Below, piece by piece: positions 44,150 to 52,729 of a stretch of DNA of 64,000 bases. Origin of the DNA: Cryobacterium mannosilyticum (GTDB taxonomy: Bacteria; Actinomycetota; Actinomycetes; Actinomycetales; Microbacteriaceae). Below the pieces are notes generated by a model, which worked only from the letters and a program-made list of their open reading frames with translations, ran no database searches and was not told the DNA's origin. A program made the position numbers and the translations under genes. The number at the start of each line of letters is the position of its first letter. Within the stretch, counting starts at the first letter, position 1. The stretch spans positions 124,001 through 188,000 of the forward strand of contig NZ_SOFM01000010.1 in assembly GCF_004402705.1 (NCBI RefSeq), in the 5' to 3' direction.

Positions 44150-44786
44150 GATGAACATTCTCCCTTGTGAGGTGTCTCCCAACGGGGTCACGGCCAAACA
44201 GATGCTCATCCCGGCGGTCGTCGTGATGAGGCCGACCATCCGGACGATTGGCTCGTAACTACTGGCGGCTAGATTGCCAGTTAGTACGGCTAGAGCGATC
44301 GGTACGGCAGTGCCAAATCGATCGTCGACGCGTCGCTGGGCGGTGACTTCTGGAACGCGTGGCCCGATTCGGCTCGGGACCAGGAGCAGGGCGCGTTCCT
44401 TCCGGCCGGTCCACGCGTCGTGGTTCGATACGGCCAGTAGGAGTGGCAACTGCGGCTGGCGGCGGGGCTGAGACCAGCCGATTAACCAGGCCAGGTGGGT
44501 CACTTCACAGCGAGCGAGGCCGGTGAGTACCGAGTCCAACCGTGCAGCCACCTATCGGGCGCTCGCAGTCGTCATGATGAGGTCGACCGCCTGGACGATT
44601 GGCTCGAAGCCAGTGGCGGCTTGATTGCCCCGATGCGCGCCTAGTACCGGGGTGCTACTTTCCCGCTCTGAGGAATGTCAGGTAGTCCGACGACGAAAGC
44701 CGCCCCGGTTCGTAATTTGGATACAGATTTACGCATGTGCTCTCAATTCGAGGTCGCTGGCGTAACCAGATGAACCGGAGACTTTC
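44150..44786. other. gene-poor region with a 62-bp direct repeat
   Basis: No intact gene is seen. The region holds two copies of a 62-bp sequence (listed separately) and short frames on the reverse strand. It lies between an IS3 remnant and a small hypothetical gene and is probably degraded sequence. Confidence 0.5.
44217..44629. repeat. 62-bp imperfect direct repeat, two copies
   Basis: Copies at 44217-44278 and 44568-44629 share about 52 of 62 bases without any gap, and they are 351 bases apart (117 codons). On the reverse strand both read similar peptides, GNLAASSYEPIVRMVGLITT and GNQAATGFEPIVQAVDLIMT. This suggests a tandem duplication of a coding segment that has since decayed. Confidence 0.6.
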
Positions 44787-45098
44787 ATGCATCACCGCCT
44801 TCGACGCGTAGGTCGCGTCGCCCTCGACGTCAACCAGGTGGATCGTTTCCTGGCTGTCCGGGAGGCCGGGGAAACCACCAGCCAGAGCGAGATGGGCGGC
44901 TTCGACGCCGCGTTCGAGCAACTGGGACCCACGGTCAGCCCCTCCTCGGTCGATTCCGTCAGCAAGGTTCGCACGTGCCCGCTCGACATGGTGAACGGTG
45001 ACCAACCGCCCATGTACCAGCAGTGGCGATCGCCGGTGCTCCTCGCCACCGCCGACTCGCTCCAACTCGTGGCCCACCGGATCCTGCGCCGCACATGA
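44787..45098 (+). CDS. hypothetical protein
   Basis: This 103-codon frame has high-GC third positions and ends four bases into an ATG at 45095, upstream of a membrane protein gene. No family was recognised; the sequence has no membrane helix. A frame on the other strand covers the same bases, so the coding strand is not certain. Confidence 0.35.
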   Translation: MHHRLRRVGRVALDVNQVDRFLAVREAGETTSQSEMGGFDAAFEQLGPTVSPSSVDSVSKVRTCPLDMVNGDQPPMYQQWRSPVLLATADSLQLVAHRILRRT

Positions 45099-45148
45099 AA
45101 CCCGACCACTTCGCCCCAATCCCACCCAAACCAAGAAGGAGGCCAGCC

Positions 45149-45652
45149 ATGGCCAGCCAACCGAACACAGCCACAGGACACGAGACTTCTCACCACGCCC
45201 GGCGCCACCTCCGAAGCCTTCTCGAGTACCTCGGCATGGTTGCGGCGATGCTCGCGGGAATGGTCATACTCGGTTTGATCCGAGATCTTGTCGCACCCGG
45301 TCCCGTCCTGCGGGCCGACGTCGAGGCGATCATCATGGCCAGCGAGATGGTCATCGGCATGTCAGCGTGGATGGTCGCACGCCGCCACGCCTGGCGCGGC
45401 ATCGTCGTCATGTCCGCCGTCATGTACCTCCCCTTCCTCATCCTCGCCCCGCTATTCTGGGTCGGCACAATCTCCGGCGACGTACTCGCGGCCGGAGGCC
45501 ACCTGCTGATGCTCCCGGCCATGGCCCTCGCGATGCCGCTCACTCACCGAACCCGTGGCCCCGCAGAACGGTTGAGGTTGACCGAAGCACCCACCATGGA
45601 AGCAGGGGCGTCGAGTGCCGACCTCGGCGCAACCGGTGAGCAACCTCGATGA
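45149..45652 (+). CDS. small membrane protein, family shared with 56228-56710
   Basis: This 167-residue protein has four hydrophobic helices. The core MVIGMSAWMVARRHAWRGIV, VMSAVMYLPFLILAPLFW, GHLLMLPAMALAMPL is clearly related to the protein encoded at 56228-56710. The family is methionine-rich in its helices and I know no function for it. AAGGAGG stands 6 bases before the ATG at 45149, which decides the start. Insertion-sequence remnants lie on both sides. Confidence 0.7.
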   Translation: MASQPNTATGHETSHHARRHLRSLLEYLGMVAAMLAGMVILGLIRDLVAPGPVLRADVEAIIMASEMVIGMSAWMVARRHAWRGIVVMSAVMYLPFLILAPLFWVGTISGDVLAAGGHLLMLPAMALAMPLTHRTRGPAERLRLTEAPTMEAGASSADLGATGEQPR

Positions 45653-45761
45653 GCGTGGACACGGGAGTCGCTCGCAAGCAGGATCTATTCGGCGAAGCGC
45701 CCTGAGTACATTTGGGTCTCCTGACCTCGGAAACGGGGATGGGGACTTGCCGGGAGAGCAA

Positions 45762-45990
45762 GCAGTGCGCAAGCCGACGACGTGTCGGTATACGCCGGAG
45801 GAGAGAGCCGGCGCGGTCCGAATGACGCGGACATCGCAGGTGAAGTTGGGGACTGAGCACGGGATGGTGCGGGCGTGGGCCGATCAGGCCGCCATTCATG
45901 AGGGTGTGTCCGCAGGCGTGACGAGCGTCGAGTCTGTGAGGTTGCGGTTGTTGGAGCAGGAGAACCGTGTAGTGCCGGGCCTGATCACAG
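45762..45990 (+). mobile_element. IS3-type OrfA remnant of a second kind
   Basis: The frame reads RYTPEERAGAVRMTRTSQVK, then VRAWADQAAIHEGVSAGVTS and VRLRLLEQENRV. This is the OrfA pattern of IS3 subgroups with the YSPE..ERAVRM start, distinct from the remnant at 44000. It has internal gaps and no OrfB. The sequence then turns into a DJ-1/PfpI fragment. Confidence 0.7.
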
Positions 45991-46013
45991 CGGACCTGGA
46001 GTGGGGTTAGCCG

Positions 46014-46310
46014 GCCCTGAGCCGGGTCATCGTTCCCGGCGCAACAAGCGTGAATTCGATCGACCCGCAGCTGGCAGAATGGGCGACAGCCCGCAACATC
46101 CCGGCAGACGCGCTGCACGGCCCGACCGGCTCGACGGGCTTCGACGGCGCTCTGGAGGACCTCACCGCGCACACGAATCGTGGCACCGCGATCGCCGCCG
46201 CAAATATGATCGACTACCCGACCGCGGGTCTTGAGTTGGCGGCCGGCGGCCTCGCGTGGCGAGCGCCGATCCCGCTCTTCCTGAGCCTCCTATTCTCGGT
46301 GGGGGTTTGA
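46014..46310 (+). pseudogene. C-terminal fragment of a membrane-anchored DJ-1/PfpI protein
   Basis: From RVIVPGATS the frame follows the C-terminal part of the protein at 50964-52358: SIDPQLAEWATARNIPADAL, then TGFDGALEDLTAHTNRGTAI, AANMIDYPTAGLEL and WRAPIPLFL. It covers about 95 of 464 residues. The last membrane helix is cut short by a stop at 46308-46310. It stands just before a two-component system, which may be its original neighbour. Confidence 0.8.
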
Positions 46311-46330
46311 CTAATTCCGACCATGATGAG

Positions 46331-46357
46331 GCGAGTGAAGCGAGTGAAGCGAGTGAG
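46331..46357. repeat. 9-bp tandem repeat, three copies
   Basis: GCGAGTGAA occurs three times in a row, the last copy ending in G. It lies 106 bases before the histidine kinase start. Slippage could change its copy number. Confidence 0.7.
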
Positions 46358-46462
46358 GCAGCAAGTAGCCCAGATTTTGCTACTGCCAGCCCGCCGGAAC
46401 AGCGTCGCATCGCGGTCGCGTGTTCGGGCGGGCTTCTGGTCTCTGGCGATAGAGTTCAGAAC

Positions 46463-47665
46463 ATGAGCGGGTCGAGAACTGAGCCGGAACGATCGGCCGC
46501 GCCGCGTCCGCCGTCTACGGGCTGGCTCGCATCCCGGCCCGGCGTGACCGATCTTCTCGTTGCCCTCGCGTATGCGCTGCCCGCGTTCGCGGTGGTCCTG
46601 GCAGTTGCGTTTGGCGATCACGACGCAATCCAATTCGCCATCACTTCATGTGCAGTTGCGGCTTCAGGGCTGGCGCTGCTCTTTCGCCGCAGGGCACCCG
46701 TGCTCGTCTTCGTGCTGACGACGGCAGTGATGTTGGCCACGTTTTGGACTCCGGGTAGTATCGCCGTCATCGCGGTCGGTTGCGCGCTATATGCGGTTAC
46801 GGTCTACCGCAGCGTGCGCGGCGCAGTCATCGGTTGGGGGGTCGTCGGCGTCCTGCTGGTCGTCGAGGGAGCCCTGCTGCCCCAGTCGGTGGCGAGCGTC
46901 GGCGAATCGGTGCAGGCAATCGTGGTGCTCGTTGTCGCCGTACTGGTCGGCCTCAGCGTCAGGAGCAGCCGCCATTTCGCCGCCGTGCAACTCGCCCAGC
47001 TGGCCCGCGAGCGCGAACAGGATGTGGCCGCCGCCGCCGCCGCCGAGCGCACCTCGATCGCTCGCGAGATGCACGACATCGTGTCGCACAGCCTCTCGGT
47101 CATGATCTCACTTGCTCATGGATCGGCCGAAATTGCGACCAAGGAACCGGATCGTGCCGTTGAGGGGATGCGCGAGGTGGCGCGGACCGGGCGTGGTGCG
47201 CTGGGTGACATGAGGCGGATGCTGGGTGTCTTGCGAGACGCCCCCGACGGCAGACCCGCAGACGGAGCGACTTCAACCCCTGGAATCGAGGACTTGCCCG
47301 CACTGCTCGAACGTTTCCGTGCCACCGGGTTGCCCGTGAACATGCGCTCCACCGGCGACGCTCCACCGGATGCAGTCATGCAGCTGACCGTGTACCGCAT
47401 CGTGCAGGAGTCGTTGACCAATGCGCTCAAGTACGCGCGCGGCGCAACACGGGTAGCGGTCACGATCACGTTCGCCCCAGACCTGGTGACGGTGATCGTC
47501 GATGACGATGGAACCGCGGATGAGACTGCCGGCGATGATCTGGGTCGTGGTCTTGTCGGCATTGGTGAGCGCGTCGCGCTCTACAGCGGGAGGGTGACCA
47601 CTGGACCACGTGACGGCGGTGGCTGGGCAATGCATGCCCAACTCATCCCCCAAGTGGCGGCGTGA
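46463..47665 (+). CDS. NarL-type sensor histidine kinase
   Basis: This 400-residue kinase has an N-terminal membrane region of about five helices (residues about 30-165), a HisKA_3 domain with the phosphorylated histidine in SIAREMHDIVSHSLSVM (about residue 206), and an HATPase domain (IVQESLTNALKYARGA, GRGLVGIGERVALYSG). The membrane sensor has no large external domain, so it likely senses the membrane or a small molecule. Its stop overlaps the GTG of the response regulator. Confidence 0.9.
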   Translation: MSGSRTEPERSAAPRPPSTGWLASRPGVTDLLVALAYALPAFAVVLAVAFGDHDAIQFAITSCAVAASGLALLFRRRAPVLVFVLTTAVMLATFWTPGSIAVIAVGCALYAVTVYRSVRGAVIGWGVVGVLLVVEGALLPQSVASVGESVQAIVVLVVAVLVGLSVRSSRHFAAVQLAQLAREREQDVAAAAAAERTSIAREMHDIVSHSLSVMISLAHGSAEIATKEPDRAVEGMREVARTGRGALGDMRRMLGVLRDAPDGRPADGATSTPGIEDLPALLERFRATGLPVNMRSTGDAPPDAVMQLTVYRIVQESLTNALKYARGATRVAVTITFAPDLVTVIVDDDGTADETAGDDLGRGLVGIGERVALYSGRVTTGPRDGGGWAMHAQLIPQVAA

Positions 47666-48339
47666 GCGGGACAGGCGAGGCGGCGGCGCCCATCCGGGTG
47701 ATGCTGGTCGACGACCAGACGCTCGTTCGAATCGGGTTTCGAATGGTCCTCGACGCGGCGGACGGGGTCGATGTGGTCGGCGAAGCCGCGGACGGAGCCG
47801 CCGCGATGGAACTGGCGAACGCACTCGTACCCGACGTTGTCCTCATGGACGTGCGCATGCCACGACTTGATGGGATCGAGGCAACTCGACGGATCGTCGA
47901 GGACCAGCCGACCGTGCACGTCATCGTCCTGACGACCTTCGACCTCGACGAGTATGCGTTCAAGGCTCTCCGGGCGGGGGCGAGCGGATTTCTGCTCAAA
48001 GATGTCGAACCCGCCGAACTGCTCGCGGCCATTCGTGCCGTCGCGGCTGGTGAGGCGGCGCTGTCATCCCGGGTCAGTCGCCGAATGCTGGACTTGTTTG
48101 GCCAGCGACTACCCGCGGATGATCCGGACGGCGGCGACCAGGCAGTCGCGGCGCTCACGCCACGGGAACGGGACATCCTGTTTCTGATCGCGCGCGGAAT
48201 GTCGAACACCGAGATTGGCGAGCAGCTATTCGTCTCGGAATCCACCGTGAAGACCCACGTCGGTCGGGTACTCATGAAGTTGGGCCTGCGCGACCGCGTT
48301 CATGCTGTGATCTTCGCCTACGAACACGGCCTCACCTAA
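47662..48339 (+). CDS. NarL/LuxR family response regulator
   Basis: This 225-residue response regulator has a receiver domain with the phosphorylated aspartate D63 in VVLMDVRMP and a LuxR-type helix-turn-helix at about 158-220 (LTPRERDILFLIARGMSNTE, LFVSESTVKTHVGRVLMKLG). The GTG start at 47662 overlaps the kinase stop, so the two proteins are made together. The target genes are not shown by the sequence. The nearby DJ-1/PfpI genes are candidates. Confidence 0.92.
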   Translation: MSGTGEAAAPIRVMLVDDQTLVRIGFRMVLDAADGVDVVGEAADGAAAMELANALVPDVVLMDVRMPRLDGIEATRRIVEDQPTVHVIVLTTFDLDEYAFKALRAGASGFLLKDVEPAELLAAIRAVAAGEAALSSRVSRRMLDLFGQRLPADDPDGGDQAVAALTPRERDILFLIARGMSNTEIGEQLFVSESTVKTHVGRVLMKLGLRDRVHAVIFAYEHGLT

Positions 48340-48624
48340 CACCGACCGTCATAGAGAAGGCCCTGGCGCTGGGAGCGTTGACCGAGGAAGCCGCACCCTC
48401 CCGGTTCATTCAGCTGGCCGCTCCAGACTCGGCAGCGCTGGTTCAGCCCTGATCACCCGGTCGTGCCTAGAATCCCGGCGTCCTGGGCATGGTGATACCG
48501 CTTAAAAGACGCTTTGCAGCGGAGCTACATCCGGAGCCGTTTCACGTCTGACATGGAGGAGATCGTCTCCGGCATTCGCTGCGACACAATCAATCGACGA
48601 TATGGCTCTCCTGACGTAACTGTC
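48340..48624. other. gap with a possible gene end
   Basis: Just after the response regulator the forward strand reads VIEKALALGALTEEAAPSRF to a stop at about 48450, which looks like the end of a lost gene of unknown type. The rest up to the ISL3 remnant shows nothing recognisable. Confidence 0.3.
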
Positions 48625-49175
48625 GGCGCAGATCACGTATTTTTCCGCGGACGGTGCGGCCTGGATCGCAAGTGTCGTCGCGGAGAAAGCCCCCCAAGGC
48701 CATCCGCTGCGCTGATCGTCAACGACGGTTGAATACCCAGCCAGAATCGACGGTTGAAAACCAGTCCACTCGACCACGATTGGATGTGTCCGGACCCTAC
48801 ATCTGGAAGTCCACGGGCCCCCAGAATAGTCACACACAACACTGGACTAGTTTTCGCCCGTCGATCTCGGCCTACTTTTCAACCGTCGTTGACACTGATC
48901 CGTTTCACGTCGCGAAATGGGCCACCGACGCCCTCGACGAGGTCCGCCGGACCGCGTGGAACGATGCCCGCAAAGCGGCCCGGCAACACGATGCCCGCTG
49001 CACGCGCTGCCGGCCCGCCGTACCCGCGGCCGGCCCGCCGCCGACGCTCCGGCCCGACCGGATAGTGCTCGAGCTGCCGGCATCAAGAACTGCCGCTACG
49101 CGCTCAGGAAGAACCCGGAGAACCTGACCGAGAAACAGCAAGCGAAGCTGGCCTGGATAGTGCAGACCGACCCCG
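48625..49175 (+). mobile_element. ISL3 transposase remnant, interrupted
   Basis: Left of the insertion the forward strand reads SADGAAWIASVVAEKAP. Right of it the sequence continues DPFHVAKWATDALDEVRRTA, WNDARKAAR, and, in another frame, GIKNCRYALRKNPENLTEKQ, QAKLAWIVQTDP. Joining the two sides without the 177-bp insert gives AIRCADPFHVAKW, the normal ISL3 sequence. Frameshifts on both sides show that the gene is dead. Both its ends are missing. Confidence 0.85.
48718..48894. mobile_element. 177-bp element with IS21-like ends inside ISL3
   Basis: The insert begins GTCAACGACGGTTGAA (48718-48733) and ends with the exact reverse complement (48878-48893). The 6-bp sequence CTGATC flanks it on both sides (48712-48717 and 48895-48900), a target-site duplication. 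A second inner pair of repeats (ATCGACGGTTGAAAAC near 48746; inverted relative near 48848-48864) gives the double-ended layout of IS21-family termini. No transposase is encoded, so it is a miniature, non-autonomous form. Confidence 0.8.
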
Positions 49176-49187
49176 GCTGGCCCGCGC

Positions 49188-49733
49188 TTACTACACGTGG
49201 ACGTGAAGAAACTCGGCCGCATCCCCGACGGCGGCGGCCACCGCACCCTCGGCCGGCAGGCCGGCAAGCGAAACAGGCGCGCCGGGGTCGGCCATTCCTT
49301 CCTGCACTCCGCGATCGACGACCACTCCAGGCTGGTCTACTCCGAGATCCTGACCAACGAGACGAAGGAAACCGCCGCCGGGTCCTGGCAGCGCGCCAAC
49401 GCGTTCTACGCCTCCCACGGCATCACCGTGCTGCGCGTGATGTCCGACAACGGGGGCCTGCTACCGATCCCGGTTCTTCAACGACACCCTCGGCGACATC
49501 AGGCACAAATTCACCCGGCCCTACCGGCCGCAGACCAACGGCAAGATCGAGCGCTTCCACCGCACCCTCGCCGCCGAGTGGGCCTACGCCCGGCACTACA
49601 GCTCAGACCAGGCTCGAGCCAACACCTACCAGGACTGGATATCCATAGCTACAATCACCACAGACCCCATACCGGCTTCGGCGGCAAATCACCCATCGAC
49701 CGCGTTCACAACGTCAGTAGGAACAACAACTAG
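49188..49733 (+). mobile_element. IS481 transposase, 5'-truncated and frameshifted
   Basis: The frame opens within an IS481 integrase core: HVDVKKLGRIPDGGGHRTLG with the first catalytic Asp, then SAIDDHSRLVYSEIL, and MSDNG with the second Asp. After 49457 the family sequence moves to another frame (RPYRPQTNGKIERFHRTLAA with the catalytic Glu) and moves again before SYNHHRPHTGFGGKSPIDRV. The N-terminal HTH part is absent and is replaced by the ISL3 remnant. Confidence 0.88.
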
Positions 49734-49828
49734 TCCGTTGGGTATCCGTATTGACTCGAACTGTTCCGCCGGGTGACGGCAGGCAAGTTGATGGTCTTGC
49801 CCCGTGATGTCCCTGGGTGCCGAGATCA

Positions 49829-50638
49829 TCAGTTGTCCCACGTGATCCCGTGTCCCAGTGTGGCGGTGAAGAGCACCCATATCACGGCCGTTAGGACAGG
49901 TAGCATCGCGTTGCTGGTGAATGGGGTTCCGGTGACCGGCGATGTTCCGCGATGCGGCAGAAACACCAGGAGTGGAAGTCCGGCGAGCCCGATCGCCAAT
50001 ACCGTGTCGAGGAGATTTGTCGGGCCGAGTGGAGAGATCGAAGCGGCGATCGTTACCGCAAGTGTGCCGGCTAGCCAGGAAGATCGAGAGACCTGGCTGG
50101 CGAGCGTGGCATGGCCCGCGATCGAAAGTAGGGCGGCGCGCGTGACCGCTGCATTGATGATGTAGAGGGTGGCACCAGCGAGTGCGATAAGTATGCTCAT
50201 ACCGATTCCGGGGGGTCCGAGGGTGTGTGCCAGGAGATCATAGAGGTCTCCGCGGCGAAGGAGCATCGCTTGGATTGCGTAACCTCCTTCCCAGAACCAT
50301 GCGAACGCGGTCACCAGCGCGAGGTACAACTGCAGCGCGGGTGCGGGCGTGCGCAGTCGAAGTCTGAGCATGAGACATATGAGGCCCACGAGGAGGTTGG
50401 CGGCCGGGCCGCCTGCTGCGACGACGGGCGTGGGGACCGTGCACCAAAACATGGACGTCGAGACGACGGTCGGGTGTCCTCCCACGGCGAGGCACATCGA
50501 TCCGTGTCCGATGAATTCGTGTATGACGGCCGGAGTGATCGCGGCGAGCACCGCCACTGGTAGCACTACTAGCGCCGGGAACCGCAACCGCGTCGCAATA
50601 ATACCGGACGAGACATGGTCGCCCGATTCGGCCTTCAT
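49829..50638 (-). CDS. M50-like membrane protein with HEFIGH motif
   Basis: This 269-residue protein has about seven membrane helices. Helix 1 ends with VIHEFIGHGSMCLAVGG (H40, E41, H45) and a later segment reads AGGPAANLLVGL (75-81), matching the layout of site-2-protease (M50) enzymes. The spacing is HExxxH rather than HExxH, so either it is a distinct family or it is inactive as a protease. The start overlaps the stop of the upstream small gene as ATGA. It is the last gene of the DJ-1 operon. Confidence 0.7.
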   Translation of the reverse strand: MKAESGDHVSSGIIATRLRFPALVVLPVAVLAAITPAVIHEFIGHGSMCLAVGGHPTVVSTSMFWCTVPTPVVAAGGPAANLLVGLICLMLRLRLRTPAPALQLYLALVTAFAWFWEGGYAIQAMLLRRGDLYDLLAHTLGPPGIGMSILIALAGATLYIINAAVTRAALLSIAGHATLASQVSRSSWLAGTLAVTIAASISPLGPTNLLDTVLAIGLAGLPLLVFLPHRGTSPVTGTPFTSNAMLPVLTAVIWVLFTATLGHGITWDN

Positions 50639-50967
50639 CGCGGCCGACCATTGGCGATGGACGCGTTGAGCGCGGCGACGACGAATCGGGTTGCGCTCTC
50701 CTCGGTGTCCCTGCTCGGCACAGGGAACCGTCCGGATGCATGACTGGCCGCCTTGTCGAGCGCGGGCATTGTTACGAGACGTTCGACATCGCACACACAA
50801 ACCTCGGGAACACCTGATCGCTTGAGTAGCGAGTACACCTGCTCACGGACCAGCCGTGATATGCCTGTCCTCGCGGGACGTGCGAGGAGCGAGGCTGCGT
50901 GATAGGCCCGCCTGGTCGCTCCGACAGGCGGATGTTCCTGAGGAGCGGATCTCGGAACGGTGTTCAT
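50635..50967 (-). CDS. hypothetical protein, middle gene of the DJ-1 operon
   Basis: This 110-residue protein has no membrane helix and no recognised domain; it has a CVCDVE segment with two close cysteines and a helical C-terminus (RFVVAALNASIANG). It overlaps both neighbours by four bases (ATGA at each end), which argues strongly that it is a real gene made with them. The function is unknown. Confidence 0.6.
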   Translation of the reverse strand: MNTVPRSAPQEHPPVGATRRAYHAASLLARPARTGISRLVREQVYSLLKRSGVPEVCVCDVERLVTMPALDKAASHASGRFPVPSRDTEESATRFVVAALNASIANGRPR

Positions 50968-52358
50968 GAACTGGACTCTACTGACTCTGCGAGGCGCGAG
51001 GTCCCGATCCGTCGCCGACGGATGGCGAGGCGAATGGCTGCGGGAAGGAAACCAACCGCAATGGCCAGGAGGACGCTGGTGAGCAGCAGGAGCGGCGCAC
51101 GCCAGGAGGTGCCCTCGGGGCTCAGGGCCAGGTGCTTGGTCGGGTAGTCGATCATCTTCGCGGCGCTTTCCGCTGTCGCCTGGTCAGTGTCGTGAGCAAT
51201 ATAGCGAAGTGCAGCGTCGAACCCGTTCTCGCCGGCGGACCGGTTGATGGTATCGATAGGCACGGTGTGTTCGGCGGCCCAGTCGATCATCGCTGGATCC
51301 ACCTCATCTGCCGGCGTGGTGCCGGGAATGATCAGCCGGTCGATGGTGGGTCCCGTGCCGAGCGCTCTGGTGGAGAGGACAAGTCCATGGCGGGTAGTGA
51401 TTGTATCTCCCGCTGACACCGCGACGGCTCGCGCCGCGAACGAGACGTTGTAGACCTCGAACAGGCCGGCAATGTCGATTTCGCTGTCACCGTCGCTGAG
51501 CCCGACGCCCAGCGTTGGTCGCAGCCACGGCAGAATCGCGTTCAGTGCTACCGGTGCGTCGGCGACGGTAAAGTGTTGGGTCGGGATGTCGGCTGGGCCT
51601 TCCAGGGACCACCCCGGATAGTTCAGCGCCTGTCCCACTCGTTCGGCTTCCGCGGGTCCGGCCAGGTCAGCCATGACCTTCAGGGCACCGGGGATGCCCG
51701 ACGTCACACCTGCAGTGGTGGTTACTGAACCGTCTTGCACGTATCGTTTTCCACGCACCCAGTCAACCTGCGGTCGGCTCTCCTCGAGTGCGCTGATCCT
51801 GGACCAGTGGGAGGTTGCGTGCAGGCCGTCAAGGATGCCGGTTTCGGCTAATACCAACGCGCCGCTGCAAATTCCGAGGATCCGAGCCCCGCGATCAGAT
51901 TGGTCCGTGATGAAGGTGCGCAGCGCGGATTCTTTTGTTCCGGTGGGCTCTTGGACTGCCGGAACCACAACGACGTCCGGGCGGGGAGCCTCGCCTGATT
52001 CGACCTGGTCGAACGTGTGCACTGGTAGCACGGCCGGTCCACCCTCCAGCTGAGCGGGCGAGGCGCTAGCCGCGACCGCGTACACCGAGAACTGTGGCGA
52101 GCTGGCGAAAACCTCGTACGGTGCCAGGAAGTCGCTTGCGACCGTGGGAGTAGCGCCCAGGGCGATTGCAACAACGATCGGCCCGGCAGAGTTATAGGCG
52201 CTCGGGGTGGGCCACACCAGGCCCGGATCCACTGGTGTGGTAGCGGCGGCCTGGCTGGTTGTGACCAGCGCCCCGCCGACTGCAATGGTGGCGATCGTGA
52301 CGGCTGACAAGCCGATCGCGCCGGTGACGCGAAGCGTGCGGCGAAGAGAAAATGGCAT
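50964..52358 (-). CDS. secreted, membrane-anchored double DJ-1/PfpI protein
   Basis: This 464-residue protein has a signal peptide (about 1-38), a DJ-1/PfpI domain with the nucleophile elbow ARILGICSGALVLAETGIL (C164) followed by ATSHW, a second, diverged copy of the fold (about 275-400, RLIIPGTTPADEVD), and a C-terminal membrane helix (about 420-440) followed by RRRR. The catalytic domains should face outside the cell. That is unusual, because most DJ-1 proteins are cytosolic. GGAG precedes the ATG at 52356-52358. It heads a coupled three-gene operon. Confidence 0.82.
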   Translation of the reverse strand: MPFSLRRTLRVTGAIGLSAVTIATIAVGGALVTTSQAAATTPVDPGLVWPTPSAYNSAGPIVVAIALGATPTVASDFLAPYEVFASSPQFSVYAVAASASPAQLEGGPAVLPVHTFDQVESGEAPRPDVVVVPAVQEPTGTKESALRTFITDQSDRGARILGICSGALVLAETGILDGLHATSHWSRISALEESRPQVDWVRGKRYVQDGSVTTTAGVTSGIPGALKVMADLAGPAEAERVGQALNYPGWSLEGPADIPTQHFTVADAPVALNAILPWLRPTLGVGLSDGDSEIDIAGLFEVYNVSFAARAVAVSAGDTITTRHGLVLSTRALGTGPTIDRLIIPGTTPADEVDPAMIDWAAEHTVPIDTINRSAGENGFDAALRYIAHDTDQATAESAAKMIDYPTKHLALSPEGTSWRAPLLLLTSVLLAIAVGFLPAAIRLAIRRRRIGTSRLAESVESSS

Positions 52359-52729
52359 CAAGTACTCCAAGGTGATGAGGGGGAAGGGGCCGCTCCTGGC
52401 GTAGCCGCGAACGTAATATCAAGCTACGGAACGGCCATTTCCAGTGAGTCCTCCTCACGGGTGGAGTTAGCGCCCCGTTATGGTCCCTGGGTACGACACC
52501 GGGCTTTTCTTCAGAACCCGAATCCTCCAGCCGGTGCGGTGCAAGAGCTGATTGCCGCCGCCGGACGGCGTGCGGTGGGTGAGGGGCGGACTCATCAGGT
52601 GACGCGCGCAATCGCGGGGAGTAGCCGTTTAAACACGTGGTTCGAATCGAACCCGTCTAATCGGACAATGCTGGCGTTCCAATCGCCGTGTGACTCACGT
52701 TCGACATCCGCCGATAGGGTCCTGCAGGT
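52359..52729. other. gap between PadR gene end and DJ-1 operon start
   Basis: This 371-base region holds the upstream region of the DJ-1 operon. I see no gene and no clear -35/-10 pair. It contains GC-rich stretches and TTCGAATCGAA near 52640, a short palindrome. Confidence 0.4.

Noticed and set aside
44655..45134. 159-codon frame on the reverse strand
   Set aside because: It shows no family pattern and overlaps a forward frame with better third-position GC; kept out for lack of support.
49188..49733. Programmed frameshifting in the IS481 gene
   Set aside because: There are two shifts and the N-terminal half is absent, so decay explains it better; IS481 transposases normally come from one frame.
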